Assembly (NCBI GenBank): GCA_963513935.1
Contig: OY740765.1
Span: 69,908,253 to 69,972,252, forward strand
From: Aphrophora alni
Taxonomy: Eukaryota; Arthropoda; Insecta; Hemiptera; Aphrophoridae
Length of the DNA: 64,000 bases
Reading direction: 5' to 3'
In this document: piece by piece, positions 38,888 to 51,157 of the stretch
Layout: each line of letters begins with the position of its first letter
Numbering within the stretch: the stretch's first letter is position 1
The notes under the pieces: model-generated
Database searches by the model: none
Told to the model about the DNA's origin: nothing
The model's input: the letters and a program-made list of their open reading frames with translations, nothing else
Position numbers and translations under genes: made by a program

Positions 38888-40917
38888 TGTTACCAGGGGA
38901 CTTAAATTTAAGAAAAGGCGGAACCAAATGGTAACAATGTTTGAAAAATAAAAATAAAAAAAGACAAAGACAAATTTAGTAATTAACAAGGCTCAAGTTT
39001 ATTGAACAAAAAAAAGAAATTTCGACGGTTCAGATTTTATCATTTACAACTTAGAAAGACATCCTGAGACAAATCATCATAAACAGCTTATGATTAACAA
39101 GATTATAATTAATAAAAGTTATACGCCCTTAATGTAACATATGATAATTTAATAAAAAAATTAATCAATAGATTCTGAAAATTTATCCCCCCTTTTTAGT
39201 TTATATATATTTATAGTTACAAAATTTAACAATAAAAAAAAGACAATGAGCACAGCTTAATAATTAACAGGATTATAATTAATCCAAAAAAAAAAAGATT
39301 ATACGCCCTTAATGTAAAATTAAAATAAAAAAAAGATGAAAAGGTACTGATATTTATTCCCCCCCCCTTTTTTACTTTATGAGATGATAGTTTCTTAAAA
39401 CAGTTACAGAATTTAACAATGAAAAGATTTATAAATGAGTTTGATGTTTTAAGTTCAAAAAAAAATTCATATCAATTGAAAACAGGTTCATCACTAGACT
39501 AAAAGTTACATAATATTACTTATTTGATAAATTTCTTAAATGCTATATTGGCCAATAAATTTATATATTTTAAAATAAAAGAATTTATTATAAAAATGAG
39601 AAGTTTATTAAAAAAAGAAATAAATTTTGAAGATTGAAATTTTATTAATTGACGTCAATTATGTTAATTTAGAAAATAACCTCTTGGAGGTTGTTAGGAC
39701 CGAAAGTTTGCATGCAGTCACCACCCAATGATTTTTTATATACTTTATAAATAACTACACAAGTCTACATCTAAAAGATAGCTTTAAGAAACACATATTC
39801 GCTGAAGCAATTTAGGCACATGTACAATATAAGTTTAGTTAAAGTTCTGTAAAGTCAGTTCTAAGGAAAACATCACTTTTGTGCACTTGAAAGTTTGTAG
39901 ATATATTAAACAAAACGTGTTTTGTAAACAGGCAGAAACATGTTAAGAGCTTTGCTGGTGTATGCAATATGAGGCAAGAATTGCTAGATTTCTCCAACCA
40001 GCGTATTAGCTAAGGCAAAAAAAACACGTTTTTTAGCGTCTGTGCAAAATCAGACATGTTGTAGCATTAATGTTCTTTATTAAAGAAAATATCTGGTTAT
40101 TTGTCAAAATTAAAGAAAATTGATTGCATCACAGAAATTCGTTAAGATTATAATTAAAAGCTTCTTAGATGATTATAAATCTATTTATATATATTTAGTT
40201 TTGTTTAAAACAAAGCTTGTATAAGACTTGCAAAAATCTGCAAAAGTCTGTAAAACGAAATTTTCTGATTTAGAAGAGATTTCTCTAATTGTTTTATATT
40301 TGACATGTTCAATAAGATATTCTGATTGTTTAATGTTCAACATTAGTTTGCACTAATTTCACATAATTGCTCAAAACTTAAAATGTGCCTGTTCAAGGTT
40401 TTTGTAAAGTATGTTTTAAGAAATGAAAATTTTTATAATCATTTAGTTTCAAAAAGAACATTGAATATTAAATAAAACATGAAATACATATTTTAATGAA
40501 TACATGATAATTAACAAATTATTTTAAAACATTAACAAAATTTAAGATATGATAAAATCTGTAAAGCTGAATACCTGGAAAATCCTGTCGCAGTTCACGT
40601 GAGCTTGTGCCGTGAAAATAAAAATTTATTTAACATTTTCGAACACTAAAGCGCACAAAACTGTAGACTAACATATCATTTAAGAACTGAGATGTAAATT
40701 TTGAGACAAAAAAAAAATTATATCTAACGGAGCTATGAAAGAATGTAGAACATGGTGAGTAATTACAGGTAGACTAGCAACGGGTTGTAGATCAGCTAGG
40801 CTAACCAGCCGTTGTACTTTGTACTTAGATAGAGACGGATATAGAGAGGGAAGATAAGAGGGACGGCGAATGGACTGTCGATAACAAAAATGCAGATTGA
40901 TTCTACTGATTGCTACA
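38888..40917 (-). repeat. LTR (3' LTR in element orientation)
   Basis: 2030 bp, near-identical to 43023-45053. It starts TGTTACCAGG and ends GATTGCTACA on the plus strand. Its outer edge is 20 bp from the exon 2 donor. Confidence 0.93.
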
Positions 40918-40930
40918 GCTCTCCCCCCCG
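40918..40930 (-). other. Polypurine tract of the LTR element
   Basis: Plus-strand GCTCTCCCCCCCG abuts the LTR; on the minus strand it is a purine-rich G-run ending at the LTR, the expected site of plus-strand priming. Confidence 0.65.
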
Positions 40931-40962
40931 AAAGACGGAGTTGGGGTGGAGTCAGAAAGGAG

Positions 40963-41110
40963 GCCAGAAGGGCCTCCCACAAAATTTTGAAAAAAGGGAC
41001 AAGGGCCAGAAGGGCCTTCAAGAAAAGATTGAAGAAAGGGGCCAGAAGGGCCTCCTACAAGCTTCTGAAGAAAGGGGCCAGAAGGGCCTCCTACAAAATT
41101 TAGCAACGGG
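40963..41110. repeat. 36-bp minisatellite in LTR-element interior
   Basis: Four tandem units of 34-42 bp, each beginning GCCAGAAGGGCCT. Read on the minus strand they encode repeats of GGPSGPFLQ; on the plus strand, GARRAS-type repeats. The surrounding frames (40903-41127 minus, 40890-41165 plus) are short, and I do not call either as a gene. Confidence 0.8.
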
Positions 41111-43005
41111 GCACCTGATTGAAACAACGCTTCATAATGCTTTTAATCACCACTCTAGGGTGTAGCCTCCTTCGGCACTTACTTATTAAATTTTGAAATT
41201 TCTACAGCGTCTCAGCTCTTCCCACCTATAATTGGGATAAGCCCAGGAGAGAAAGAGCTGAAGGATGACGCAAAGGTCGACATTGCTGTGCATGAACTGA
41301 CTTTGTACACTAAGGTACGTGGGGAAAGGGGTGGAGTGGCACCTCGGGACACCAAGAGGAGGTGACCACTCCTGGGACTGGGGAGGGAAAGTGCATTGCA
41401 CCTTGGACTTCAGGAAAGGTCGGACTCAGACGGGGGGGAGTATCCTCTGAGCCGACCTTAACAATATATATATGAAAAATAAATAAAAATAAAACAAAAA
41501 ATTCCTGAAGCCAATTAGGTCAGATCATGCTCAGCGTCGTTATTTTTTAAATTCCTCTTCTCCCATACGAAGAAAAATTTAAACTATTCACGGCTCTTGA
41601 CAATTTCCGTGAGAAAAGAATTTTGAAAGGTCTAAACAAATAATCCATTTTAAAAATAAACAAAGAAGCAGTATGAAACGTTGGGGAGTCAAAAAAATTT
41701 CTGCTGCGCAAGGCAGGGCTTGTAGTTGACTTAAGGTCTTAATTGTAAGTGTAATCATGTGCCCCAAAAAAAAAAGGAATTTAAATTTAATCCAAAAAAT
41801 TATGTAAAAAAAATTTCATCAAAATTTTTAAGTGTTAAAAAGATATGTCAAAGAAAGTAGTGTAAAAAAAAGGTGTAGCAAAAGAGTAAATATGTATATA
41901 AAAAGGTGACCCATGACAAAAAAAACAAACTCCGGTTTTCTCAACCCTAGGAAAAACTAATTAAGGAACAAACATGTTGACCTGCTAATAAAAAGACAAA
42001 CAAATAATTTAAGAAAAGACAAACAGGCCAACCATGTTGTCCTACATACAAAACTGGGCCCCTATAATTTGGAAGAAGAAAAAAAAAATTTTACTACACA
42101 AGTTATATTATTCAATCAGTGTTCAACATTTTAATTAACAAGCATGTAGCACCATCTGCATCAACCAGTCCACCGCCATTTTGCCTACTGCTCATGATGA
42201 CAAAAAAATAAATAAAAATAATTTTCTTTCAAGATGACAAAACAAAAAATTTGAAAGCGAGCTCAGTGTTCTTTAATGCGTCTACTAATCTCAGCAAATC
42301 CACTGCCATTTTAACTATTGCTGATAAAAAAATTAACCAAGTGATTTTAAAAAAAAATAAAATTTTCTTTTAAGATGATACAAAATGAAGAGAAGGACCA
42401 GAGAATGACTCGAGAATTATATGTTGTGTAATTGTTGTGTATATGTGTGTGTGTAAGTATGAATTAATACAGACAAGCGAAAGAAAACTCGAGAAAATTT
42501 TTGAAGGAAATTTTGAATTTTTTTTTGTTTTTTTTTTGTTTCTAACTATTTTTGGGTTTTATTATTTATTTAAAGTTTTTTTGGAATTCCCGAATGAGCC
42601 CGCTGTCTGGATCAAATTCAGTGAATGACGAGAGTGTGCAATGTATGTAAATATAAAAAAAAATTTATTTAAGCAGAGAAAATAATAAAAAAAATTTTAT
42701 CAAAATTGGTTTAGAAGTTTTTGTGTAAAGTGTTTATATGAAAATAAATAAAAAAAAAGAGACTAATAAATTTATATGGATTTAAATATAAGAGGAAAAA
42801 AAAATTTCATCAGCAATAGTTGTGCAGTATTTGAAAAAAGCTGCAAAACATAAAATTGAGCCTTGTTTAACAAAAGAAGAATAATTAGAATTTAAATTTA
42901 TACGGTTCCAAGACAAAATTTTGAAAATTAACTAAGGTTCCAGAATTTAAAATTAACCACTCTATAATTTAGAGAAAACCACGCTAGAATTTAAAGCTAA
43001 CCACG

Positions 43006-43016
43006 CTCTGCTACCA
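43006..43016 (-). other. Primer-binding site (tRNA-iMet)
   Basis: The plus strand CTCTGCTACCA equals the conserved 3' terminus of metazoan initiator tRNA-Met including CCA, so the minus strand offers TGGTAGCAGAG as primer site. It sits 6 bases from the LTR. Confidence 0.8.
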
Positions 43017-43022
43017 GAAACA

Positions 43023-45053
43023 TGTTACCAGGGGACTTAAATTTAAGAAAAGGCGGAACCAAATGGTAACAATGTTTGAAAAATAAAAATAAAAAAAGAC
43101 AAAGACAAATTTAGTAATTAACAAGGCTCAAGTTTATTGAACAAAAAAAAGAAATTTCGACGGTTCAGATTTTATCATTTACAACTTAGAAAGACATCCT
43201 GAGACAAATCATCATAAACAGCTTATGATTAACAAGATTATAATTAATAAAAGTTATACGCCCTTAATGTAACATATGATAATTTAATAAAAAAATTAAT
43301 CAATAGATTCTGAAAATTTATCCCCCCTTTTTAGTTTATATATATTTATAGTTACAAAATTTAACAATAAAAAAAAGACAATGAGCACAGCTTAATAATT
43401 AACAGGATTATAATTAATCCAAAAAAAAAGATTATACGCCCTTAATGTAAAATTAAAATAAAAAAAAGATGAAAAGGTACTGATATTTATTCCCCCCCCC
43501 CCCTTTTTTACTTTATGAGATGATAGTTTCTTAAAACAGTTACAGAATTTAACAATGAAAAGATTTATAAATGAGTTTGATGTTTTAAGTTCAAAAAAAA
43601 ATTCATATCAATTGAAAACAGGTTCATCACTAGACTAAAAGTTACATAATATTACTTATTTGATAAATTTCTTAAATGCTATATTGGCCAATAAATTTAT
43701 ATATTTTAAAATAAAGGAATTTATTATAAAAATGAGAAGTTTATTAAAAAAAGAAATAAATTTTGAAGATTGAAATTTTATTAATTGACGTCAATTATGT
43801 TAATTTAGAAAATAACCTCTTGGAGGTTGTTAGGACCGAAAGTTTGCATGCAGTCACCACCCAATGATTTTTTATATACTTTATAAATAACTACACAAGT
43901 CTACATCTAAAAGATAGCTTTAAGAAACACATATTCGCTGAAGCAATTTAGGCACATGTACAATATAAGTTTAGTTAAAGTTCTGTAAAGTCAGTTCTAA
44001 GGAAAACATCACTTTTGTGCACTTGAAAGTTTGTAGATATATTAAACAAAACGTGTTTTGTAAACAGGCAGAAACATGTTAAGAGCTTTGCTGGTGTATG
44101 CAATATGAGGCAAGAATTGCTAGATTTCTCCAACCAGCGTATTAGCTAAGGCAAAAAAAACATGTTTTTTAGCGTCTGTGCAAAATCAGACATGTTGTAG
44201 CATTAATGTTCTTTATTAAAGAAAATATCTGGTTATTTGTCAAAATTAAAGAAAATTGATTGCATCACAGAAATTCGTTAAGATTATAATTAAAAGCTTC
44301 TTAGATGATTATAAATCTATTTATATATATTTAGTTTTGTTTAAAACAAAGCTTGTATAAGACTTGCAAAAATCTGCAAAAGTCTGTAAAACGAAATTTT
44401 CTGATTTAGAAGAGATTTCTCTAATTGTTTTATATTTGACATGTTCAATAAGATATTCTGATTGTTTAATGTTCAACATTAGTTTGCACTAATTTCACAT
44501 AATTGCTCAAAACTTAAAATGTGCCTGTTCAAGGTTTTTGTAAAGTATGTTTTAAGAAATGAAAATTTTTATAATCATTTAGTTTCAAAAAGAACATTGA
44601 ATATTAAATAAAACATGAAATACATATTTTAATGAATACATGATAATTAACAAATTATTTTAAAACATTAACAAAATTTAAGATATGATAAAATCTGTAA
44701 AGCTGAATACCTGGAAAATCCTGTCGCAGTTCACGTGAGCTTGTGCCGTGAAAATAAAAATTTATTTAACATTTTCGAACACTAAAGCGCACAAAACTGT
44801 AGACTAACATATCATTTAAGAACTGAGATGTAAATTTTGAGACAAAAAAAAAATTATATCTAACGGAGCTATGAAAGAATGTAGAACATGGTGAGTAATT
44901 ACAGGTAGACTAGCAACGGGTTGTAGATCAGCTAGGCTAACCAGCCGTTGTACTTTGTACTTAGATAGAGACGGATATAGAGAGGGAAGATAAGAGGGAC
45001 GGCGAGTGGACTGTCGATAACAAAAATGCAGATTTATTCTACTGATTGCTACA
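43023..45053 (-). repeat. LTR (5' LTR in element orientation)
   Basis: 2031 bp, near-identical partner of 38888-40917. Differences seen: A-run length near 43420, C-run length near 43490, and single changes near 43719, 44163, 45006 and 45036. Confidence 0.93.
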
Positions 45054-45084
45054 CATTAACCTATTTTTCTCCTGTTTTTTAAAG

Positions 45085-45280
45085 AAAAGAGAACATAAAG
45101 TAAAAACTCCCCAGCCCTTGAATACACTAATAGTGGTAGGGTCGGAATAGAAGAAAAGTTGATCAAGAGAGATCTAATAGGAAAGATGAAAGATAAAAGA
45201 TAAGGATCTAACCCACGACTACATGAAAAAAAGATGTAGACCCAGCTAGGTCCCTTGGGTTGGCATACTCGCTATAAAAA
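45085..45280. repeat. Dispersed repeat family A, copy 3
   Basis: Shares AATAGGAAAGATGAAAGA with copy 1, GGATCTAACCC with copy 2 and AAAAGATGTAGA(C/T)CCAG with copy 2. It lies about 30 bp past the right target duplication of the LTR element, so the LTR element landed beside or within an older copy. Confidence 0.6.
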
Positions 45281-48200
45281 GAATTATTTTTTTAATATTG
45301 TCAAGTACTATTAAACAACCTATTCTTAAAGGTTTATAAGTTTCGTCTTAAAAACAGGCCGAAGTATTTTTATATAAAAACTGTATAAAAACCTTTTTAA
45401 AACATTGATAGCAGTCCTTTGTTTAGAAGTAAGCTACAGCCATTTAATCTTGTAATAACTATAAAACTGATGGTTTTATAGAATATTACTTTACTAACAA
45501 AAAAAATTTATTTAAGATTATTGATTTTATTTATTTGTGATTTTTAAATTTTGCACAGCATTTATGGGCGCCAGATGTGTTAACATCAATTTTGAAAAAA
45601 CATGAATTTACCTATTTGAATCACGGTATGAGTTCTTTTAAAAGGGTACTCCACAGTGATTCCTGGTATCAAATGAAGAACTCTTATTAAACTGAAATTT
45701 TAACATAAATTTATTATTCAAAAGCACATTTATACATTAAAATTTATGACATAGAACATGTTATGAACAATATCTATAACTATCAGAATTAATCTTTTAT
45801 TTACTTTAAAAATTTACTTTGTTTTATATTGAATTTAACTTTATGTTGCAACAAATATTTTTAAAATGAACAGATTCAAAATCTCTGTTATTTGGCATTA
45901 AGTTTAGCTCATTTCTGATAAACAATATGTCAACAGACATCAATTAATTTTTGTATTTAAAAATAGAAATATAAAATATTAATTTATAAAATTAGAAAAT
46001 AAACATATTAAATTTTATACAAAAAGTGAATTAAGTTCATGTGTTAAATAACACATTTTACCAGATCGTTGGCTCAGAATGCATTTACACAATGGTGAAA
46101 CCTGAAGTCTATTGTTTGATGATCGCCTTTTCTTCTGCCTGCGGAAAACGAGTTCTACCAAAAGCATTTCTATTACACTTTGCAAAATGTTTATGTCTAG
46201 AATGTCTACTAATTTGTTAGTCCATCTTTTCACTTTGTAACTGTCCACAATACGACCGAATTCAATATTACTCGTGTGATTGTCTATTGTCCTTCAAAAT
46301 TACACGCGATTCGTAATAAGCACTTCTAACACTCTGTTCTATCAACATCCCAAACTAGACTGCCGGACTCATGGTGAAAATCTCACTTCCGTTATTTTTG
46401 GGGTTCACCCTACTTCCTCCACGGATAGTCTTTTAATTCCCGCTACGTCAGTTAGAATATTATGGTGAATAAATAGATTTTATGGTGAAATACAATTGTA
46501 AAAAGTTTAAAATGTTTTAAGTTGATAAGTGTGTACTTCCTCAACTTAAAACATTTAGGGAGTTAAATAACCACATCTTTAAATATTTTAAAAAATCTCC
46601 ACTTCTGAAAGCTATCAACATGTTTCACAATTAATTATTTCAATGTTATGATCATTTTCTTCTCGTATCTATAGCTTCTATACAAATTCATGCTTAGATT
46701 GATTATGCAAGTATTTTTCAATTTATAAAATATATTTATTCAGAAGCTCCAATAAAGCAAATACTATTAAACGGTATACAAATATCATAGTACATCTTCA
46801 AAACGAGCCTAAGGATTTTGTTGAAATAGGGTGAATCTACCATTTTCAGGGGCAGAATGCTATTTAACTAGGTCTCAACTTGAGTAAACTCATGTAGGGT
46901 GTTTTAAATACTAAAATTAATCAAAGGGCCACATTTACAACTTAAACAAAAAGACCTGACTTACATACTAGTAACTCATGAATGAATCTATGTTTAACTC
47001 CTTAACCATGCATCTCTGTATGGTTACTATGTTTTCTTATGGTGTTACTAGTATAGTGGAATGCTCTATCTTTATTAATTTCTTTAACTTTTAAAATTGC
47101 ACACTGCATTTTCTAATTTATTATCTTGGAAATGTATTTTTTTAATTACTATAGTATTGTTGTTAATTTTATTAATTGTTGTAAAATATTATTTATGTTT
47201 TTTGATGTAAATTTGATGCTTGCTGTACAATTACAAATAAGTGTTAACATCAAAAAGGAAAATAAATAAATAGATCTTAAACCATTATTTTGAATTCTCT
47301 AAGTTACCCACTGTGGAAATGTCAGACAATTTGTACCTACCTGTTAACACAGACAGAAAATAAAAGTTAAAAATAAATTATTTTATCATTAGACACCATA
47401 GTTGGTGCAACATGCTACAATTTTATCTGAACTTCATTTTTCTATCTTGAAAATAGAAAAGTTATTATTCTTAATTCATATTTTGTGCATTTTGCATATA
47501 ATCAAATAATAATTTTGTTAACAATGTTCATCATAACTGTGCATGTATAAATTTATCATTACTATGTTTTTTTTTTTGTTTTTTTTTTTTTTGTTTAAAA
47601 AGTTCTTGGTATAGTTTGGGGGGGGTAGTAATTCATTTACGAATCATCTTGTTGAATTGATTTGGTATTAGAATTTGTTTAAATAACATAGCAAAACATA
47701 TAATTTCCAATACCCTTAGACCCACTTTACATATAATGTGGAATACATTGCAATTTATTTTATTACAAATTTAATTCATAAATACAAAAGACAATGTTTA
47801 ACACTAAATTTGTTTATATTTATGTCCTACCATTTATTTATAATGATTTTTTAAATCAATTTCAGTTTCATGAAAATCTTATTACCATCATCATCATTGC
47901 CATTGTCATCATCAGTATTCCCAAAAATGAATAAGGCTTCTGAAACCTGCTAATAAAAATTTCTGATAGTTTGAATCAAAGTTTAAAGTATGTAATGCCG
48001 AAAAAATGGAACATTGACACATACAAATATTTTGATTGTGCTTTTAACTAAATCAAAATTGAATAACATCTACTTTCATTAACAATCCAAAAATCATCAT
48101 AATAATGAACATCAAAAGAAAACATACATAACAAAAACATCATAAGAAATTAGTAAATTAAGTATGCGACATAAAAAATATTCAGTACAGTGGATAGAAC

Positions 48201-49060
48201 AAGCATGAGAGTTTGTTACATTTCAAAAACACATTTCATTGTTCTTTGGTTTTTAATGCCTTTTAGGGTGTGATATGAAATGATAACACTTAAACAAATT
48301 TAAATTAGTTTTCATAACAAATATAAACAATGAAAATACTTTTACAAAATTAACAAAGATGCTTTGAATATTCTTAATTCTGTTAAGTAATTCTTTTTTT
48401 AATTTGGTAATCATTTCATTCTTCCCTCCATTATTTAATTTACTAATTTTAATGTAAAATTTAAGACTACAAAAATTAAGTTTAATAAAAAATAATAATA
48501 GTATGTAAATAAGTAAATAAAACAAATGGACACTTTCGGCAAATACCTGTTTTGGTATTTCCATCCTACAAAATAAAATAAATTGTAAATAGTGGATTAA
48601 AAAGGATATAGAGGATATGAAATACTGATTTTAAACTCCAGGAAATTGCATCATATGCATATAAGAAATACTAGCTCCTCTGTTTCTATGTCACTGGGCA
48701 GTAATAAGAACAAATGCATATGATTTTAATTACCCAGCACATGAAGTGTAGGGTAAGTTTGGTAATTATTGCAAATAAATTTGATCTCAGTTTTTTCACT
48801 GATCTTCACATTTCATGGCTTCAGGAAACCAATACAGTGATTATCAACATGTGGTCCATTCATCCTTGTTATCTGTACATATTACAAAATTCTGTGGCTA
48901 CAAAAATTAAGATACAAACATGAAATTAGGTATATTAATCAAATATATTGTCAATAAAATTTCTGGCAGTGGCACTACTGTGTGGCTATGGCTGCTGTCA
49001 CCCTTGCTTTTAATTATCATATATTTAATAGATATATTTATAATGATGTTTATTTTTTAG
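45281..49060. other. Rest of Kank intron 2, no gene seen
   Basis: A+T-rich. About 46015-46470 has slightly higher G+C and a 77-residue minus-strand frame with a basic RRQKKRR patch; this might be a transposase scrap but no family can be named. T-runs lie near 47570-47595 and a G-run near 47620. Confidence 0.4.
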
Positions 49061-49141
49061 ATCATACGTGAACAAATGGCGACAAGCTTGGAGAGAATGA
49101 AATACCTTGAAGATCAAGTCAAAATTATTCCAATTCTTCAG
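49061..49141 (+). CDS. Kank: Kank exon 3, coiled-coil start
   Basis: Exactly 27 codons (residues 113-139), phase 0 at both ends, between acceptor attttttag and donor TCAG|gtcagt. The peptide contains REQMA, LERMKYLEDQVK and IPILQ. This is the signature opening of the coiled coil in Kank proteins, where the human KANK1 counterpart also runs REQMA, a Leu/Glu-rich helix, then EEQV and IP-LQ. In the family this coiled coil binds liprin-beta and links Kank at focal adhesions to cortical microtubule-stabilising complexes. It is the strongest single piece of evidence for the gene assignment in the window. Confidence 0.88.
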
Positions 49142-50439
49142 GTCAGTTCAGACTAAAAACTCCAAACTTTTTAATATGCTTTGTAATATGTCTTGGTAAA
49201 TTCTATTCTTAACTTTTATGCAAATTAATATTTGACTAATATTGTCTATTATACTTCACTTTATATATTAATAATAAAGTTGAGAAATGTATTGATGAAT
49301 TTAGTATCATTATCAGAGATAATTAAAATAACATTAAATAAACTGTGCAAAAATATTGCACAAACTTTCAACTAGGATCTTTGAAAAAATATTTATATAT
49401 ATAAATAAGGGCCTAAATTGTATTTGACTAACACTAGTGTGGCTGCAATTTAGGAGGATACCAACTAGTCATAATTTAATGTTTTTTGTCAATTAAATTC
49501 ACTCTGTATCCATGTAGTATGATGCATTGTTTTGGGTCATTAAAATCAAATTTCACCAAAATATGACAGAAATCATAATGTTTTAAAGAAGTATAAACTT
49601 GTATGACAGTGGTTAAAATCTCCCTTTTTTTATATATAACAATACTGTGGGTCAAAATGGATAGTTGAAACTAAAACTAAAACTATAAACTAAAAAAGGA
49701 ACACAGGCCTGAAGCTAGGTCCGAACAGTCAAAACTAAGATTAAATAGGAAAATCTATGAAGGATGTACCATTCAAAAGGGAAAATTAACAAAGTTTAGA
49801 AGATCGTACTGGGCCTGGAAAGAATGGTCAGGTCAGTAAAAAAAATTCTTAAATTAGTTCACTCCTTGACCTTACCTTCTTTTGAAAACTGGTGGTACCT
49901 GAGTTAACTATTTACAGGAAAAGAAATACAGATTAACGCATAACAGATTGGTTTATTCTAAAGACAATTTGAAATGAGTAAAAATTAGATTATATATATA
50001 TATATATATATAAAGTTGATAGGCCCTTAATGAAAAGTTACACTAATACGCCCTTAGAGAAAATTTTACAACAATTCAATAAACCCACCCCAAAAGAAAA
50101 AAATTAAAATTTAGTAAACCCTCCATTTTATTCAAAATTGCAAATATTTTCGTTAAACAATAATAATTAGAACAAATCTTTTTTTGAGTGACAAAATTAC
50201 AAAAGGTTGTCCTTAAGACTAACTTATTATAAAGAGAGTAAAAAAAAAAAAAAATGCTTACATGTACATTATAGTTACGTTGGCCAACATTAAAAAAAAG
50301 GAACAAATTTATTAAGACAATTATGTTAAAAAAAAAGTTTAGTTACAAAAATTTTATAAGTTATTGACATCAAATTTAGAAATTTAGAAGATTAACCCCT
50401 TTGGGGTTGTGAGTTCAAAAGTCTCTAGCATATCCCATC

Positions 50440-50484
<45 letters not shown>

Positions 50485-50834
50485 TATTGATTAATTAATA
50501 ATTTTTTTAAAGCCTAAAACATTGTTGAAATATTGACAATTAAACTCCTTAACTCAAGTTCTTTTTGGTTTTTCACTTTCACATTTCATGCAATCTTGGA
50601 AAGTTTTTTTTTGACTGGAGACTTAGTTGAAATGTCTCTTGACTTGAAACTTATGGTGAAACTTGGCTTGAACTTGAACCAGCTTGAGCTGAGAAATATA
50701 CAGGTTTGAATTAGTAAATTGAACAAAGACTTCTTTCAAGTTTAAACACTGCTGTCCTTGGTTTATAATGCAATATTTTTCTCTGTAATTAAGCTTGATG
50801 AGTTAAAACTGTATTTAAATGTTCACGATTCCAG
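49142..50834. other. Kank intron 3; diverged LTR relative
   Basis: Blocks between about 50015 and 50440 resemble the LTRs at 38888 and 43023: AGGCCCTTAATGAAAA against ACGCCCTTAATGTAAC, and ATTAACCCCTTTGGGGTTGT against ATAACCTCTTGGAGGTTGTT. This suggests an old LTR of a related family. (TA)n tracts at 49990-50012 and 50445-50482. Confidence 0.45.
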
Positions 50835-50979
50835 GAACAACTAATTGTTTTGAAACAAGAAAAAGAGCAAATAGTAAATCAACTGAATAAAGAAATAGAA
50901 AGTGCAAAGAAGTTAATCATGATGACGTCAAATGACAACTTACATTATAAACAATACCATACACTGCCATTGAAACCAG
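50835..50979 (+). CDS. Kank: Kank exon 4, coiled-coil end
   Basis: 145 bases between acceptor gattccag (50834) and donor CCAG|gttagt (50980). It encodes residues 140-187 and the first base of codon 188. The opening heptads, EQLIVLKQEKEQIVNQL, continue the coiled coil and match the family pattern in which IP-LQ is followed by LQEEK-QL. The rest (KEIESAKKLI, then a His/Tyr/Pro tail) leaves the helix. It ends in phase 1 and joins the 61775 exon in frame. The intron before it is short (1.7 kb); the one after is 10.8 kb and full of retroelement debris. Confidence 0.87.
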
Positions 50980-51112
50980 GTTAGTTATTTTGATATTCAC
51001 ATTAAAATTTACTTCTTTCATTATTTTTAACATATTTTCTATCGTTTTATATGTTTATGGAATTGATATTTTCTTTATAAGTACGTATGTATTATGTGTA
51101 TATATATATATG

Positions 51113-51157
<45 letters not shown>

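Larger units (their letters stand above)
38888..45053 (-). mobile_element. Young non-autonomous LTR retrotransposon (LARD-like)
   Basis: Two LTRs of about 2030 bp flank a 2105-bp interior with no gag or pol. The ends are TG...CA and the 4-bp target duplication is CATT. Orientation is minus: next to the right LTR, CTCTGCTACCA (43006-43016) equals the 3' end of initiator tRNA-Met, so its complement is the primer-binding site. Next to the left LTR, a pyrimidine tract gives a minus-strand polypurine tract. By eye the LTRs differ by about four substitutions and two homopolymer lengths, implying very recent insertion. Short interior with very long LTRs fits a large retrotransposon derivative; the superfamily is not determinable. 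It lies antisense in Kank intron 2. Confidence 0.9.

Noticed and set aside
40890..41165. Overlapping frames in the LTR-element interior as a possible gag
   Set aside because: They come from a 36-bp minisatellite read in several frames; no zinc knuckle, capsid or protease motif.
46015..46248. 77-residue minus-strand frame with a basic patch
   Set aside because: It might be a transposase scrap, but no motif is specific enough to name a family.
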